Source of the DNA: Teredinibacter turnerae
GTDB taxonomy: Bacteria > Pseudomonadota > Gammaproteobacteria > Pseudomonadales > Cellvibrionaceae
Assembly (NCBI RefSeq): GCF_037935975.1
Contig: NZ_CP149817.1
Span: 3,720,001 to 3,784,000 of the forward strand
Reading direction: 5' to 3'
Length of the DNA stretch: 64,000 bases
Below are positions 46,003 through 56,274 of the stretch, one piece after another; the first letter of the stretch is position 1; every line of letters starts with the position of its first letter. A program made the translations under genes and the position numbers. The notes under the pieces are model-generated. The model did no database searches. It was given only the letters and a program-made list of their open reading frames with translations, and was not told the origin of the DNA.

Positions 46003-46140
46003 AGCTAATAACCTCAATATCTACGACTATTTAACTCACGTTTTTAAAGAGCTACCCAATGCGCATAGCATTGAGGATGTTGAAGCTTTATTACCTTGGA
46101 ATACCAACCTTGTGTAGGGTGGGGTTGGATTGGCGCTTAC
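46003..46140 (+). pseudogene. Tail of the older IS66 transposase and its terminus
   Basis: Reads NNLNIYDYLTHVFKELPNA.SIEDVEALLPWNTNLV then stop, matching the last residues of the intact TnpC, followed by the terminal repeat ending GGCGCTTAC at 46140. It joins 43386-43710 once the younger element and one copy of ACCGCTAA are removed. Confidence 0.88.
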
Positions 46141-46424
46141 TAAAACCAGGCTGGTCGTGTACTCAACCTCAGGTTGTACAATCGCTTTCGCGAAAGGGCT
46201 ACTCTCAGAGGCTTTGCGCTTTGAAAGCATCAAGCTGAAGTACTTCGGGTTGATTCCGTGCTGTTTACAGAATTCTGTTTGCGACAGGCCTGATTGCTCG
46301 TAGTCAGCAAAGAGCTGGGGCCAGTTGTACTTTATGTTGGGCATGGGGGCTCCTCGTTGGATGGAGCCTTTACGTTACATTGACTTTTAAAGTCTGGGTA
46401 GGGTGTGGTTCGTTTGGCGCTTAC
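46141..46424 (-). pseudogene. Third IS66 remnant: truncated tnpA with terminus
   Basis: Minus-strand reading from 46344 gives MPNIKYNWPQLFADYEQSGLSQTEFCKQHGIN and continues to TTSLVL, where it is cut by the end of the older IS66 at 46140. Its outer terminus (GTAAGCGCCAAACGAACC on the minus strand) starts at 46424. It differs from the intact tnpA at several residues. Confidence 0.88.
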
Positions 46425-46425
46425 T

Positions 46426-46563
46426 CTATTGCTTGCGGTGATCGAAACTTTCCCCGGTGGAAAATTCTTCACTACACAAATAGGCACGAGGCACACAGTG
46501 CACGTGCCAGTGATAAAACGGCGTCGCATCCAGGCAGACTTGATTTTCTCTACTGATGGTCAT
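46426..46563 (-). pseudogene. N-terminal remnant of a Y1/REP-associated tyrosine transposase
   Basis: Minus-strand reading from ATG 46563: SRENQVCLDATPFYH, then W-H-V-H-C-V-P-R-A-Y-L-C, and TGESFDHRKQ before a stop at 46426, directly next to the IS66 remnant end. This matches the start of IS200-like/RAYT (Y1_Tnp) transposases, including the HUH-region lead-in. The remainder is missing. Family identification is from memory of the conserved start. Confidence 0.6.
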
Positions 46564-46695
46564 GGTTAGGGGTTATAAAGCGGAAAGTTATACCAACTAC
46601 TCAGAGAAAATACTTTGAGTATTTGGGTGTCCTATATATAATGCTATATACATCCTTACAGATGTCCTATATATTTTAAATACATATTCTTTAAT

Positions 46696-47445
46696 CTATT
46701 TTTTGTTTGTAATACAAGCCTTGAATACGACAATATTGGAACGAAACAACCTAAAAAGCCAAAGCAAAAATTTACTTTTACCAATAAAAGAGTACTTGCC
46801 CTTTTTATAGTATTTTAGCAAGTAATTGGTATAGTTTCCGTAATACTCGAAGCCTCCGCTTTCAAAAGCTTTAATTATCTCGCTAACTTTTCTATACTCC
46901 GTAAATTCTTTCACATAATTATGTGCCTTTAAAGACGAACCTTTGTACTTCTTATAACACAACCCCATGTTACAACACAGCCGAAAATAGGAACGACTAG
47001 TAATAAACCCACCTAGCGGTACCCCAACATGGGGCTCAATCAACGAATACATGGACGGAAAATAGTGTATCGAATAACCATTAGCTCTGATTACCCGCCT
47101 ATTCTCAGCAACAAATTCATCCATGTTTTTTACGTGCTCTACAACCGCCCTACTGGCAACAGAATCAAAACTAGAATCTTCAAATGGCCACAAATAATTA
47201 GCATTGGTTTCCGTTATATCCTTTCTGGAAACTGCCTCAATTTTCTTGAGCTTACCTTCCTGAATTAGCCTTTCCAAATGAGCCCCTGGCTTAAATTCCA
47301 CATCAGTCCCAAACGCATCGTACCCCTTTTGAGAAAGCGCAAAAACATACTGACCACTACCACAGCCCACATCTAAAACTTTATGATCACTACTTTTTGT
47401 TCGTAATTCTGAGGTTAAAATCGCATCTATGAATTCTGAGTACAT
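46696..47445 (-). CDS. Class I SAM-dependent methyltransferase
   Basis: 249 residues. Motif I KVLDVGCGSGQYVFALS (about 23-39), then DAFGTDVEFK, and SFDSVASRAVVEHVKNMDEFV with the acidic and VEH elements of Methyltransf_11-type enzymes; the C-terminal half is less typical and basic. Last gene of the minus-strand polysaccharide cluster, so it probably methylates a sugar of the glycan. Strongly AT-rich. Confidence 0.82.
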   Translation of the reverse strand: MYSEFIDAILTSELRTKSSDHKVLDVGCGSGQYVFALSQKGYDAFGTDVEFKPGAHLERLIQEGKLKKIEAVSRKDITETNANYLWPFEDSSFDSVASRAVVEHVKNMDEFVAENRRVIRANGYSIHYFPSMYSLIEPHVGVPLGGFITSRSYFRLCCNMGLCYKKYKGSSLKAHNYVKEFTEYRKVSEIIKAFESGGFEYYGNYTNYLLKYYKKGKYSFIGKSKFLLWLFRLFRSNIVVFKACITNKK

Positions 47446-47622
47446 TGGTTACACCTATAAAATATCGGTGATAAAAACTAGCAAAAATCCATTTTATATC
47501 TAATATGCCATCTAGATTATCTTTTGTTACGTGGATTTACATTTTCTCTCATCTAGCAGCTTTAAAACGCTAATTTTGGCGTTTCCTTGACATTTAAAAC
47601 ACTGACTCATTTTCAGTGTAGT

Positions 47623-49515
47623 TCATGAGTTATTAGAGACTAGTTCAGATATTTTACTTGCAACAATACGCGCTGCATATTCTGACAAGTGTGAACCGTC
47701 ATACCAAACAATGAACTCACGACTATCACGGCTATATGCTGCACATGAGAGATTATTCTGGTCGCATAAAAGATCAATTGGATCAATAATAAACGCAGAC
47801 GTATGCTGAATAGATAGCTTTAAACGATTATTAAAATCAGAAAATTCCTTAATAGGCACAGTTACGGATCGCGCCATGCCAATATCTTTTCTAATTGATA
47901 CTTCCAACCCTTCAAATTTTGGTGGTGATAGAACCACGACAGGCTTTAAATTATGTTCTTCAGCCCATCTTATCGTCCTCAGAAGACTGCTTACGACGGC
48001 TTCGTTAGTATCAACACCTTCGATTGGCAATAATATCGATTCATCATTCGAGTTTCTTCCAGTTGAATACCAATAATATGCCGACGTCAGCACTAAAAAT
48101 CGAGGTTTTTTTTCGCTAGCATCTATTGCACTTTTTACATTTTCATTAAATTTAAAACAATTCTGAGCAAACCCATACCCAAGACGGCTCGGCTCATTCC
48201 GGAAAACTCCTAGCAGCGATGGGCAAGAATGTTTTATGTAAGAATAAAATCCGACTTGTGATTTATCTAAAACATCATTTAGTGGATATGCCAACGCATC
48301 GGCAAAGCTATCCCCCCAAATGATAAAATCCTTCGCAGGATCTTTACTGAACTGGTTCGGATCCGCTACCTTTCTACGTGAAAACAATCCTCCGTATGGA
48401 TCGTCCCTAAATAGCACGAGCGAATTACCTAAATTTAAGCTACCAGAGACACCAATTACAGTTAGAAAAGTATATCCTACGGCCAACGTGCATATTAGAC
48501 CCATCGTGCTCACAGCATGAGAAGATCGAAATGGTTTTTCAATAAACCTCCAGCTGATATATGCAAGCGATAAGCTCGCGACTACAATTAAGCTAATACC
48601 TATGGTATCGGTATCAAATCTATATTTGTATATACTTAAAAGTGGCTGATGCCATAAGTATGCTGAGTAGCTAATCAAACCAATGCCAACGAATAACCTT
48701 GCGCTAAGCAATTTAGCTACATAGGTTTCTTTCCTAGCAAATATAATAATGAGCGACACTCCTACCACCGGAACCAAGGCATAGACGCTTGGAAAATAAG
48801 TGCTTTCGTCGTACACAAAAATAGAAAAAACGACTGCAGCCAATCCGAAAAATGCCAATGCGTTATTTTTCCGCACTCCTTTCCAATGAATAAAAAACGC
48901 AACTAAAGATCCAGCAAACAGCTCCCACGCTCGCGTTAGCGCTAGGTAGAAGTTAGCAGTTGGCTTGTTACGCCAACCCCATTCGCTCAGTAGTAAGCTA
49001 GCTGCCGCCATCACGACAACCATCCAAAACACTCTGCTCTTACCAAAACGCCAAGCAAGTATTAGAAATATAGGAAATAGCACGTAATACTGTTCTTCTA
49101 CTGCTAAGCTCCATGTATGAAGCAAAGGCTTCAACTCTGCCGACGTACCAAAGTAGTCACTTTCTCGCCAAAAAAAGACATTTGAGGAAAATAATAGTAC
49201 TGAAACTATTGATTGCGAAAATTCTTGCAAATCCCTTGGCAGCATCCATACCCAAGAAAAAGGAATGCATACGAGCATAACGAACAATAGCGCTGGCAAT
49301 ATTCTTCTCGCTCGTCTTTTATAAAAGCCAGTAAACGTAAATCGTTTTCTTTCTATATCTTCAATTAGGATCGTTGTAATCAGATAACCACTGATTACAA
49401 AAAACACATCTACGCCTACAAAGCCCCCTCGAAACAGTTCAAACCCAGCGTGAAACAAGATTACGGGGACAACAGCGAGTGCTCGCAAGCCATCTATTTC
49501 GGCACGATATTTCAT
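47623..49515 (-). CDS. OafA/YrhL-type acyltransferase with SGNH domain
   Basis: About 630 residues from ATG 49515 (the frame upstream to 49617 is not typical). N-terminal acyltransferase-3 domain with ten or so membrane helices: YRAEIDGLRALAVVPVILFHAG, FRGGFVGVDVFFVISGYLI, and RRARRILPAL. C-terminal SGNH-like domain with DFIIWGDSFADAL (Ser nucleophile in GDS) and a late Asp/His in WYDGSHLSEYAA. Such enzymes O-acetylate surface polysaccharides, moving the acetyl group across the inner membrane. Confidence 0.92.
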   Translation of the reverse strand: MKYRAEIDGLRALAVVPVILFHAGFELFRGGFVGVDVFFVISGYLITTILIEDIERKRFTFTGFYKRRARRILPALLFVMLVCIPFSWVWMLPRDLQEFSQSIVSVLLFSSNVFFWRESDYFGTSAELKPLLHTWSLAVEEQYYVLFPIFLILAWRFGKSRVFWMVVVMAAASLLLSEWGWRNKPTANFYLALTRAWELFAGSLVAFFIHWKGVRKNNALAFFGLAAVVFSIFVYDESTYFPSVYALVPVVGVSLIIIFARKETYVAKLLSARLFVGIGLISYSAYLWHQPLLSIYKYRFDTDTIGISLIVVASLSLAYISWRFIEKPFRSSHAVSTMGLICTLAVGYTFLTVIGVSGSLNLGNSLVLFRDDPYGGLFSRRKVADPNQFSKDPAKDFIIWGDSFADALAYPLNDVLDKSQVGFYSYIKHSCPSLLGVFRNEPSRLGYGFAQNCFKFNENVKSAIDASEKKPRFLVLTSAYYWYSTGRNSNDESILLPIEGVDTNEAVVSSLLRTIRWAEEHNLKPVVVLSPPKFEGLEVSIRKDIGMARSVTVPIKEFSDFNNRLKLSIQHTSAFIIDPIDLLCDQNNLSCAAYSRDSREFIVWYDGSHLSEYAARIVASKISELVSNNS

Positions 49516-49814
49516 GTTAACAACCCTACAAACTATATCAAATATATGGATGTATTTTACTCTCGCCACACATAATAAAAAATGCAAATGAGACGTTACA
49601 CCCGATAAAAGGGTCACTTTTCAGGTGTACCGATAACCCCTAGAGAACAACGAGCAAAGCTGCCGCCCGTCAACACTATGATAAGTTTGCTTCAATCAGT
49701 TAATTGTTAACTCGGCATGCTTTTAAACAGCCAACCTTTTATTATTTATTATACCGAGCAAGGCATATTTAGATTGGCGTTTTTCTATTAGCAACAGAAG
49801 GTAAAACATACCAT

Positions 49815-50801
49815 TCACTCACTAAAAAAAACTGGCTCTTTTGAGTTATCTTCCAAAAATTCGAACTGGAGAGTTTTATCAATAGCAGTTTCCAAATCGA
49901 CTGGCGGCCTAAAATTTGTATTTTCAACCGAGGTTGAATACATCGAATCAGCGCAAAACTTTTTCACACGAATTGAACTGATTGCGAACTTTTTACCAGT
50001 AACAAGCGCTAATAAATCGAAGCCATATCCTACGGACATTCCAAACCACTTAGGCAGACGGAGTCCAACCCCTCCCCTGCCAGTGAGCTTTTCATTACAA
50101 TTACTAACCAATGTATTCATATCGAAATCTGGCTTGTCGATATAATTATAAGTGTATACACCTGGTTCTAGCGATAGCGAATGTTCTATAAAAGCTGCTA
50201 CATTCTCAACGTACGCCATCGATTTTCGATTAGTACCTTTACCTATCATAAGAAACTTACCGGAGGCGATTTGACGAAGCAAGTTAAATACATTTCCGCG
50301 ATTACGCTCCCCAAAAACAACGGTTGGTCGGATGACGACCAAAGTGCGGTCATTCGGAGCTTCTGCTTGCCACGCATGGAAAATCTGTTCAGCCTCCCAT
50401 TTAGTGCGGCCATAGTCATTAAAGGGATTGATCACGCCATCTTCACCCGTTCCAACTGGGGCGAAGCCGTAAACTGCAACAGAGCTAGTAAACACAATTT
50501 TATTAATGGAATTTAAACTTGCTGCCTCACAAATATTACGAGCACCGTTAACGTTAACCTCGTCATAGAGTGATTTTGGTGACACATCATCCCGATGTTC
50601 AGCTGCCAAGTTTACTATCGCTGAAACACCTCCAAGAGACACTTTCAATTTCGACAGATCACGAACATCCGCTATTGTTGTGCGCTCAGGAAATACAGCG
50701 CTTCTATTTTTATCGACTATAGTAAACTCATTTTTTGAGCGCTCAAGACGCGCGCATAGTCTCGTGCCTATAAAACCTGACCCACCTATTATAGAAAACA
50801 C
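49815..50801 (-). CDS. NAD-dependent epimerase/dehydratase (extended SDR)
   Basis: 328 residues. Rossmann motif IIGGSGFIGTRL at the start, TSSVAVYG and Tyr-x-x-x-Lys in YGRTKWE, and RPTVVFGERNRGN. Typical of sugar-nucleotide epimerases/dehydratases in O-antigen clusters; substrate cannot be told. It lies between the acyltransferase and a GT2 gene on the same strand. Confidence 0.88.
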   Translation of the reverse strand: MFSIIGGSGFIGTRLCARLERSKNEFTIVDKNRSAVFPERTTIADVRDLSKLKVSLGGVSAIVNLAAEHRDDVSPKSLYDEVNVNGARNICEAASLNSINKIVFTSSVAVYGFAPVGTGEDGVINPFNDYGRTKWEAEQIFHAWQAEAPNDRTLVVIRPTVVFGERNRGNVFNLLRQIASGKFLMIGKGTNRKSMAYVENVAAFIEHSLSLEPGVYTYNYIDKPDFDMNTLVSNCNEKLTGRGGVGLRLPKWFGMSVGYGFDLLALVTGKKFAISSIRVKKFCADSMYSTSVENTNFRPPVDLETAIDKTLQFEFLEDNSKEPVFFSE

Positions 50802-50876
50802 CCGAACACTCCTAAGATCTGTAAACCTTCTAGCAATTAATAATTTAAAACCTAGTATATTAGGCCGTTAAAGAAT

Positions 50877-51716
50877 CTAGTTTTGAACCCGGAGTAACCG
50901 ATACAATACAGATTGAACATACCGAGGAGAACACCTAAACACCGCGCGAATAACCATATTTTTCAAAGCACCGCCCCAATTGATAAGACCAATACGCCTC
51001 TGGTATAAAATAATTTTAATTTCATATAGCAGATAAGAAGTCCCTCGTCTAACAAACAAATCACTTCCAGCCCTCATATTTACGAGTGAATCTGGTAAAT
51101 TAGCGAACAGAACACCTTTCATTAATAAAAGAGACCAAAGTGCGTAATCCTGAGATTTTCGAAACAAAGGGTAGCCTCCGTGACTTAAAACGATCGATTT
51201 TCGAAATACGACTGCAGGATGACTAATCGGGTTTCTAGATTTCGCCATTTGGAATATACTTTCATGGTCCAAGGGCAATCGGCGAACCGAGTTTACTTTT
51301 TCAGAAACTGGATCAATTTCATTTACCGAGCAACTAACAACTCCTATTGAAGTATTTTCATCCATGTAAGATATTTGCTTCTCAAACCTGTCTGGTAGAG
51401 AGACATCGTCAGAATCCATTCTAGCGACCAACTCATAGTTTACGAAGGATAATCCCTCGTTGAGAGCATGCGCTAATCCTTGGTTCGACTTGAGTCGAAT
51501 AACTTCAATTGGAACAGCAGAGTTTTTAACCCAATATTCAATGATTCTATCCAATGCTTTTGTCAAAGGCCCATCGCAAACTAAAATTATCTCTGTAGGT
51601 GGAGCGGTTTGTAACTCGCAAACACTTTCAAGAGACGAACTCAAGTAGTCCGGGTTGTCGCCATTATATACAGACAGCAGAACAGAAAATTCTGAGAGCT
51701 TACGAGAACGCATCAT
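50877..51716 (-). CDS. GT2-family glycosyltransferase
   Basis: 279 residues, GT-A fold. FSVLLSVYNGDNPDYLSSSLESV at the N-terminus, nucleotide-binding DGPLTKALD, NQGLAHALNEGL, and the DxD-type ARMDSDDVSLPDRFEKQISYM; SHPAVVFRKSIV follows. Adds one sugar to the lipid-linked repeat unit at the cytoplasmic face. Its start overlaps the end of the propeller gene by ATGA. Confidence 0.92.
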   Translation of the reverse strand: MMRSRKLSEFSVLLSVYNGDNPDYLSSSLESVCELQTAPPTEIILVCDGPLTKALDRIIEYWVKNSAVPIEVIRLKSNQGLAHALNEGLSFVNYELVARMDSDDVSLPDRFEKQISYMDENTSIGVVSCSVNEIDPVSEKVNSVRRLPLDHESIFQMAKSRNPISHPAVVFRKSIVLSHGGYPLFRKSQDYALWSLLLMKGVLFANLPDSLVNMRAGSDLFVRRGTSYLLYEIKIILYQRRIGLINWGGALKNMVIRAVFRCSPRYVQSVLYRLLRVQN

Positions 51717-52980
51717 ACACTATCCAATTTACGCTCCAAGATAATCTCGTACAACTGACGACGTCCGGAGTGGTCAGAATCTATAAAAACCTTTCCAGTT
51801 GTTTCATCATACCGTGGATGTAAATCACAGCGCGCTTCGCTATCCATTTTTATTGGTTCGAAAAATTCAGCCATTAACTTAACAGTTTTATTTGCTAAAT
51901 CAACGTATAGCAAAGACTTCATCCGTGCTTTATTAGGATAGGTATCAGTAATAAAACTCGTTTTAGAGACTCTAGCGGGATGACCATCTCCGTACGATTT
52001 TAACTCGGGAATATCGACATCAACAACATCAATTACGTCATCAAAAGTTATAACAAAGTATCCTTCAAGATCACCATAGCGCATATAACAAATAAGTTGA
52101 TTGTCACTAAGCCAATCGTAGTGACTAACCATTCCACTATCAATCGCCAAAGAGAAACCCGATTCAATAGAATTGAGATCCAAATGTAGTAAACGGTCCT
52201 GACGTACACCTTCAGGATAACTCCTATGTATCAACACAACACGAGATTTGTCTGGAGATACACTAGCGTGATTTAAGCACTGTTGTTTTGCATCGCTAAA
52301 AATATTTAATTGCTTGTTTATTTGCTGCATCGTCCAAAGATGCACCAGAGAGCCATCTTGATTGACAATGGCGAAATAGGGTTCTTCACTAGTATTTAAA
52401 GCTTGGTAATAACCATAATCCGGATTAAGCCGCGTTAACGAGCCAAAGCTGAGAGAAATATAGCGGCTGTTGTCGAGAACTTCGTAAATCGGAAATGGAA
52501 GCTCTTCTACTCCACAGATGGATAGGGTAACCAATTTTGAAACAATTTTTCCATTACTATCAAGATCGTTGTATATACACCGGTCGTCATCTATCCAAGT
52601 AATTTTCGCTCCCTGCTGCCAATTAAACGCACGAGTATTCGCCCTGTACAGCTCCTTTCCGTGCGCATCCGAGCACACAACTTGAACAACTGATCTTCCG
52701 GTTGCAAATCGCCTCGGCGAATTATGAGTAGGAATATCAGAATTGTGATATATAACGCGGTTTTTTTTTCTACAGATTGCGCAAAATACCCAAAAAAGGT
52801 TTCACCTGTATCAGAATATTTGATAATTCTGTGAACATCTTCGTACAGTTTGTGACTATAGCCTTTTTTGTAACTAAGATACATTAAAAGTTGAAAGAGC
52901 AACTTCGCATACACTTTAAACTTGGGAAATCTTCGAAGATGCTGAGCAATCCTTCTTTCCATAGAATTGTAAGCAGTCAT
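51713..52980 (-). pseudogene. Beta-propeller-like polysaccharide-cluster protein, frameshifted at A9 (or rescued by slippage)
   Basis: Two frames give one protein of about 420 residues. The first runs from ATG 52980 (coupled by ATGA to the upstream GT4) through SHKLYEDVHRIIKYSDTG and ETFFGYFAQSVEKK. The second continues as NRVIYHNSDIPTH and on to SV at 51713, with blade-like repeats (SPDKSRVVLIHRSYPEG, DEYDETTG-type loops). The switch falls exactly on nine consecutive A (plus-strand T at 52761-52769); one extra A restores the frame. ETFFGYF near the start and the propeller resemble a protein family seen in O-antigen loci, of unknown role. Either a recent frameshift, an assembly error, or a site of transcriptional slippage. 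Confidence 0.75.
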
Positions 52981-54059
52981 GAAACGTGCCTTACCTTTCG
53001 ATAAAGTTCTTGATATTTTCTAATCATACCTTTACACGACAACTCATCGTTTATTCGGTCGACTACGCCTTTCTCTAGCCTCAATAAGTCATATGAACTA
53101 AATATACTACTTAGGTTTACAATATCCCCGTTTGAAAAAAGGTTTACTTTGCGCTCTCCTGCCACGCCGAATAGCTCTTTGTGGGGTTCGATGTCGGATA
53201 GAATACAAGGCAAACCGAACAACAACGCTTCGAGAACTGCGTTAGGCATTCCTTCAGATAGTGAGGCGGACACAAAGCAATCGCTCAAAGACAAGTAATC
53301 GGGTACATTACTTACATTTCCCTCATAGTAAATAGAGTTTGTAAATGCGCGTTTAAGCTCTTTACTAAGCGGTCCATCGCCTATGACCAATAAACACCCT
53401 TTGCCACCTTGCTTTTTGTAGTTATCGAATGCGCTAATAAGGTTCCTAATATTTTTTCTTTCAATAAGACTGCCAACTGTTACATATACTGGCTTTTCTA
53501 AGTTAACATTGAACTGAAATGTTTCTGATGGTGAACCGGGTTGAGCACCGTTGCGAATTGCCAATGCAAACACACCTTTTTTAGAAAGGAGTTTTGAGAT
53601 TGAACTGGAGCATGCTACGACATTCTTGCATTTCTTGTGTACGTCAATATGCTTGATAGCCATAAACCAGCCTTTTAACTTACCATATTTCATTGGATAA
53701 TCATGGAATGGATAATTACGACTTGTTAGGATCCAACGATCCCTAATAGAAGACTCCAAGGAAGAAACTAAACTATCCGCTCTAATCCCCTGAGTATGAA
53801 TAACTTCTGGTTTAACTTCTTTTATAAGCTTATCAATGTCGCGCTTGGCTTTAAATAAAGTAGAGATTCTAGACATTCCCAACGAAATAAATCTTATTTG
53901 TAAATCTATAAACCTTTCAACCATTGTGTCTGATGGCTCAGGCGACAAAGTCACTACACATACTTCGCAACCACGTTCTACCGCGCCTGTAACAAGGTAG
54001 TAAAGCTGATTAGTGGGCCCACCGCGCGCCAGGGTACTAACAATATACATTAGCTTCAT
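52977..54059 (-). CDS. GT4-family glycosyltransferase
   Basis: 360 residues, GT-B fold. N-terminal YIVSTLARGGPTNQLYYLV, central VTVGSLIERKNIRNLISAF, and C-terminal SASLSEGMPNAVLEALLFGLPCILSDIEPHKEL with the E-x7-E motif of GT4. Predicted to transfer a sugar from a nucleotide donor to the undecaprenyl-linked intermediate. Stop overlaps the next gene by ATGA. Confidence 0.92.
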   Translation of the reverse strand: MKLMYIVSTLARGGPTNQLYYLVTGAVERGCEVCVVTLSPEPSDTMVERFIDLQIRFISLGMSRISTLFKAKRDIDKLIKEVKPEVIHTQGIRADSLVSSLESSIRDRWILTSRNYPFHDYPMKYGKLKGWFMAIKHIDVHKKCKNVVACSSSISKLLSKKGVFALAIRNGAQPGSPSETFQFNVNLEKPVYVTVGSLIERKNIRNLISAFDNYKKQGGKGCLLVIGDGPLSKELKRAFTNSIYYEGNVSNVPDYLSLSDCFVSASLSEGMPNAVLEALLFGLPCILSDIEPHKELFGVAGERKVNLFSNGDIVNLSSIFSSYDLLRLEKGVVDRINDELSCKGMIRKYQELYRKVRHVS

Positions 54060-54287
54060 ATTATTAAACTTACCTTCTTATAAACAGTATGCACTACTCA
54101 TATTAATTATGACGGTGGTAGCCCCAAATATAATCAACAACACACGCTCATAAATTAAATACCTGTGATTTATATGAACAATTTATACGAGTGGCGTAAA
54201 TCTTTTTTTATGCCGCAACACAAATATTCCACCTAAAGTACGGAACTAATAACTCTACAACAAAAATACTTTACACCACCTAAAAAT

Positions 54288-54880
54288 ACGCATTCCAATG
54301 CTTAAACTTTCTCATTTCAGCAAGCTCGAACCATGCATACAGTAAGACCTCACATACCTCTTTCATTAAATATTCTATTACGTAACCCATATGCCCTAGC
54401 TGGTTTAGCTTTATCTATTCTCTCACAGGCCTTAGATCTGTTCGACCAGAAAAAAACAGCAACTGTCTTACAGCAAATCCGTTTGGGCTTGCAATGTACA
54501 AAAAACCACCGGCTGGCAGAAAATCAAATATTTTTTTAACTGCACCAAGCGCACATCAATTCTGAGATTCTCGAAAACCTCAGAAAAAACTATAATATCT
54601 GGAGCACCAACCATCTATCGTAGTTTTTCTATTTCGCTCGTCTCAATATTTATTAAAAGTACATTTATTCCCAAATTTTCGATAACTTCAGAAAATCTTT
54701 CCCATCGAGATCAAGAGAAATCAGCATCAGTTATGGATGCCTTTCCCTTAACGAATATTCTAACAAAAAAGGGGCTGCGCCTAAATTTAAGGCTGCTTTA
54801 TCATTCCCACTCAATAGATTAGATATCTTTTGCGCATCCCCTTCTACACGACTGAACTGGAACATATATTATTTTCCGAC
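54288..54880 (-). pseudogene. Decayed SAM-dependent methyltransferase
   Basis: Minus-strand frames, joined across shifts and one internal stop, read in order as ALNLGAAPFLLEYSL (motif I), FSEVIENLGINVLLINIET, then MVGAPDIIVFSEVFENLRID, and PAGGFLYIASPNGFAVRQLL, and finally EVCEVLLYAWFELAEM. This is the order of a class I methyltransferase (PDIIVFSEVFE, GGFLYIASPNG). At least two frameshifts and a stop make it non-functional. A 68-codon plus-strand frame at 54333-54539 is its shadow. Lies between the Wzx-like gene and a GT4. Confidence 0.7.
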
Positions 54881-54955
54881 CCGGGACTCACTAGACATTC
54901 TAAAAACTCGTCATTATTCATATATTTCTCTGTATTTTTAAAACCGGAAATATAC

Positions 54956-56149
54956 CTATCTTACGTGGCGAAAACATAAATAAACAGAATATAAAACTCT
55001 CGCAACGTTATCAAATACGTAAACCAACATTAAACCAATCGCCAAGGACAAAACACCAAAACGCTCGTACATCAACGCAGCGACCACCAGTATGGCAAAG
55101 GAGACAACCCCATTGATGTATAATATTTTCGTTTTACGAAGACCCGTAATAACTAACAATGAAGGCCCTGTAATAGAATTGACACAAAAACCTACCAGTA
55201 TATAAAAAGACCAAGTGACATCATCATCGAATGAAAACCCCCACAAACCAAAAATAATTTCTGAAAAACGGCCAACTATTACTAAAAAGAAAAAAATAAC
55301 AAAACAGTTTAAAGCAACCGCTTTAAAGTAATCATAGGTTAATTTAGTGATTTCTTTGCAATGTAACGACCGCACAATTCTGCGATTGAACTTTGTGTTA
55401 ATTACACCGCTCGCAACATTTACTAGGGAGTATACCCTAACATATACAAAAAACTTAGCCAGCAATATTAGGTCACCATCCTTCTTCAACAAGTAAGCAA
55501 AAAGAAATGGATAAACAGAAGAATACAAAGAAGACACAAAATTAGGTAACCCGCCCTTTAAATAATCAATAATATAACTAAACGAAAATTCTTCTTTAAG
55601 TTGAGCAGGTACAAACTTAGTAATATGCATCAGCAACCCTAAAATCACTAAAACAGAAGAAACTAAAATTACGTATTGGATTGAAGATAACGCTAGCACA
55701 AGCGAAAACATAAGAACAATTGATCTAACAAAAACAATATAGGCATCTTTACAAAAAATTGATTTTTGTAAGCATCCCAAACCAGTATATATCGCTCCAA
55801 ATACTTTACATAAAATAATTGCGACAATGGTCATAGATATCGCTAAAGCATCTAGATACGACTTTTCGGGCGCAAGAAGCGTTGAATACAATACACCTAC
55901 GCCCCCACCAAAAGTGGCTAAAGCGAAGGAAAAATATGTATCGTTTAAACTAAAATTATCATAAGTTGCATTCCTGTTGGCTACAATTTGATCGCTACCA
56001 AGTCGCACAATTGCACTTATCGATGTCGCTATCATCAATATATACGACCATTGACCCAAAGCCTCTTGCCCTAGCTGATTGCTTAACGCAATAGTGGCTA
56101 ACAAACTAGCTGCAAGCGCGCCAAATCTCTGAAGTAAAGCTAACAACAT
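54956..56149 (-). CDS. Wzx-like polysaccharide flippase
   Basis: 397 residues with about twelve hydrophobic segments, few charges, and the MVF/PST-type opening (RFGALAASLLATIALSNQLGQEALGQWSYILM). Expected to flip undecaprenyl-linked repeat units across the inner membrane. It is the only flippase candidate in the cluster. Low GC and rich in rare codons like its neighbours. Confidence 0.82.
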   Translation of the reverse strand: MLLALLQRFGALAASLLATIALSNQLGQEALGQWSYILMIATSISAIVRLGSDQIVANRNATYDNFSLNDTYFSFALATFGGGVGVLYSTLLAPEKSYLDALAISMTIVAIILCKVFGAIYTGLGCLQKSIFCKDAYIVFVRSIVLMFSLVLALSSIQYVILVSSVLVILGLLMHITKFVPAQLKEEFSFSYIIDYLKGGLPNFVSSLYSSVYPFLFAYLLKKDGDLILLAKFFVYVRVYSLVNVASGVINTKFNRRIVRSLHCKEITKLTYDYFKAVALNCFVIFFFLVIVGRFSEIIFGLWGFSFDDDVTWSFYILVGFCVNSITGPSLLVITGLRKTKILYINGVVSFAILVVAALMYERFGVLSLAIGLMLVYVFDNVARVLYSVYLCFRHVR

Positions 56150-56274
56150 GCTAATAACGACCGTACAGATACAATTAATTTATTCATATGAGTAGCCGGA
56201 AGAAAAATGCCAGCGAATTAACTGAGACGCATATTTAAAATACGTGACAAAGATTTATTTCGTTACAAAATCTT

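Noticed and set aside
54333-54539. 68-codon plus-strand gene
   Set aside because: Lies opposite the methyltransferase relic, with no domain and no ribosome site.
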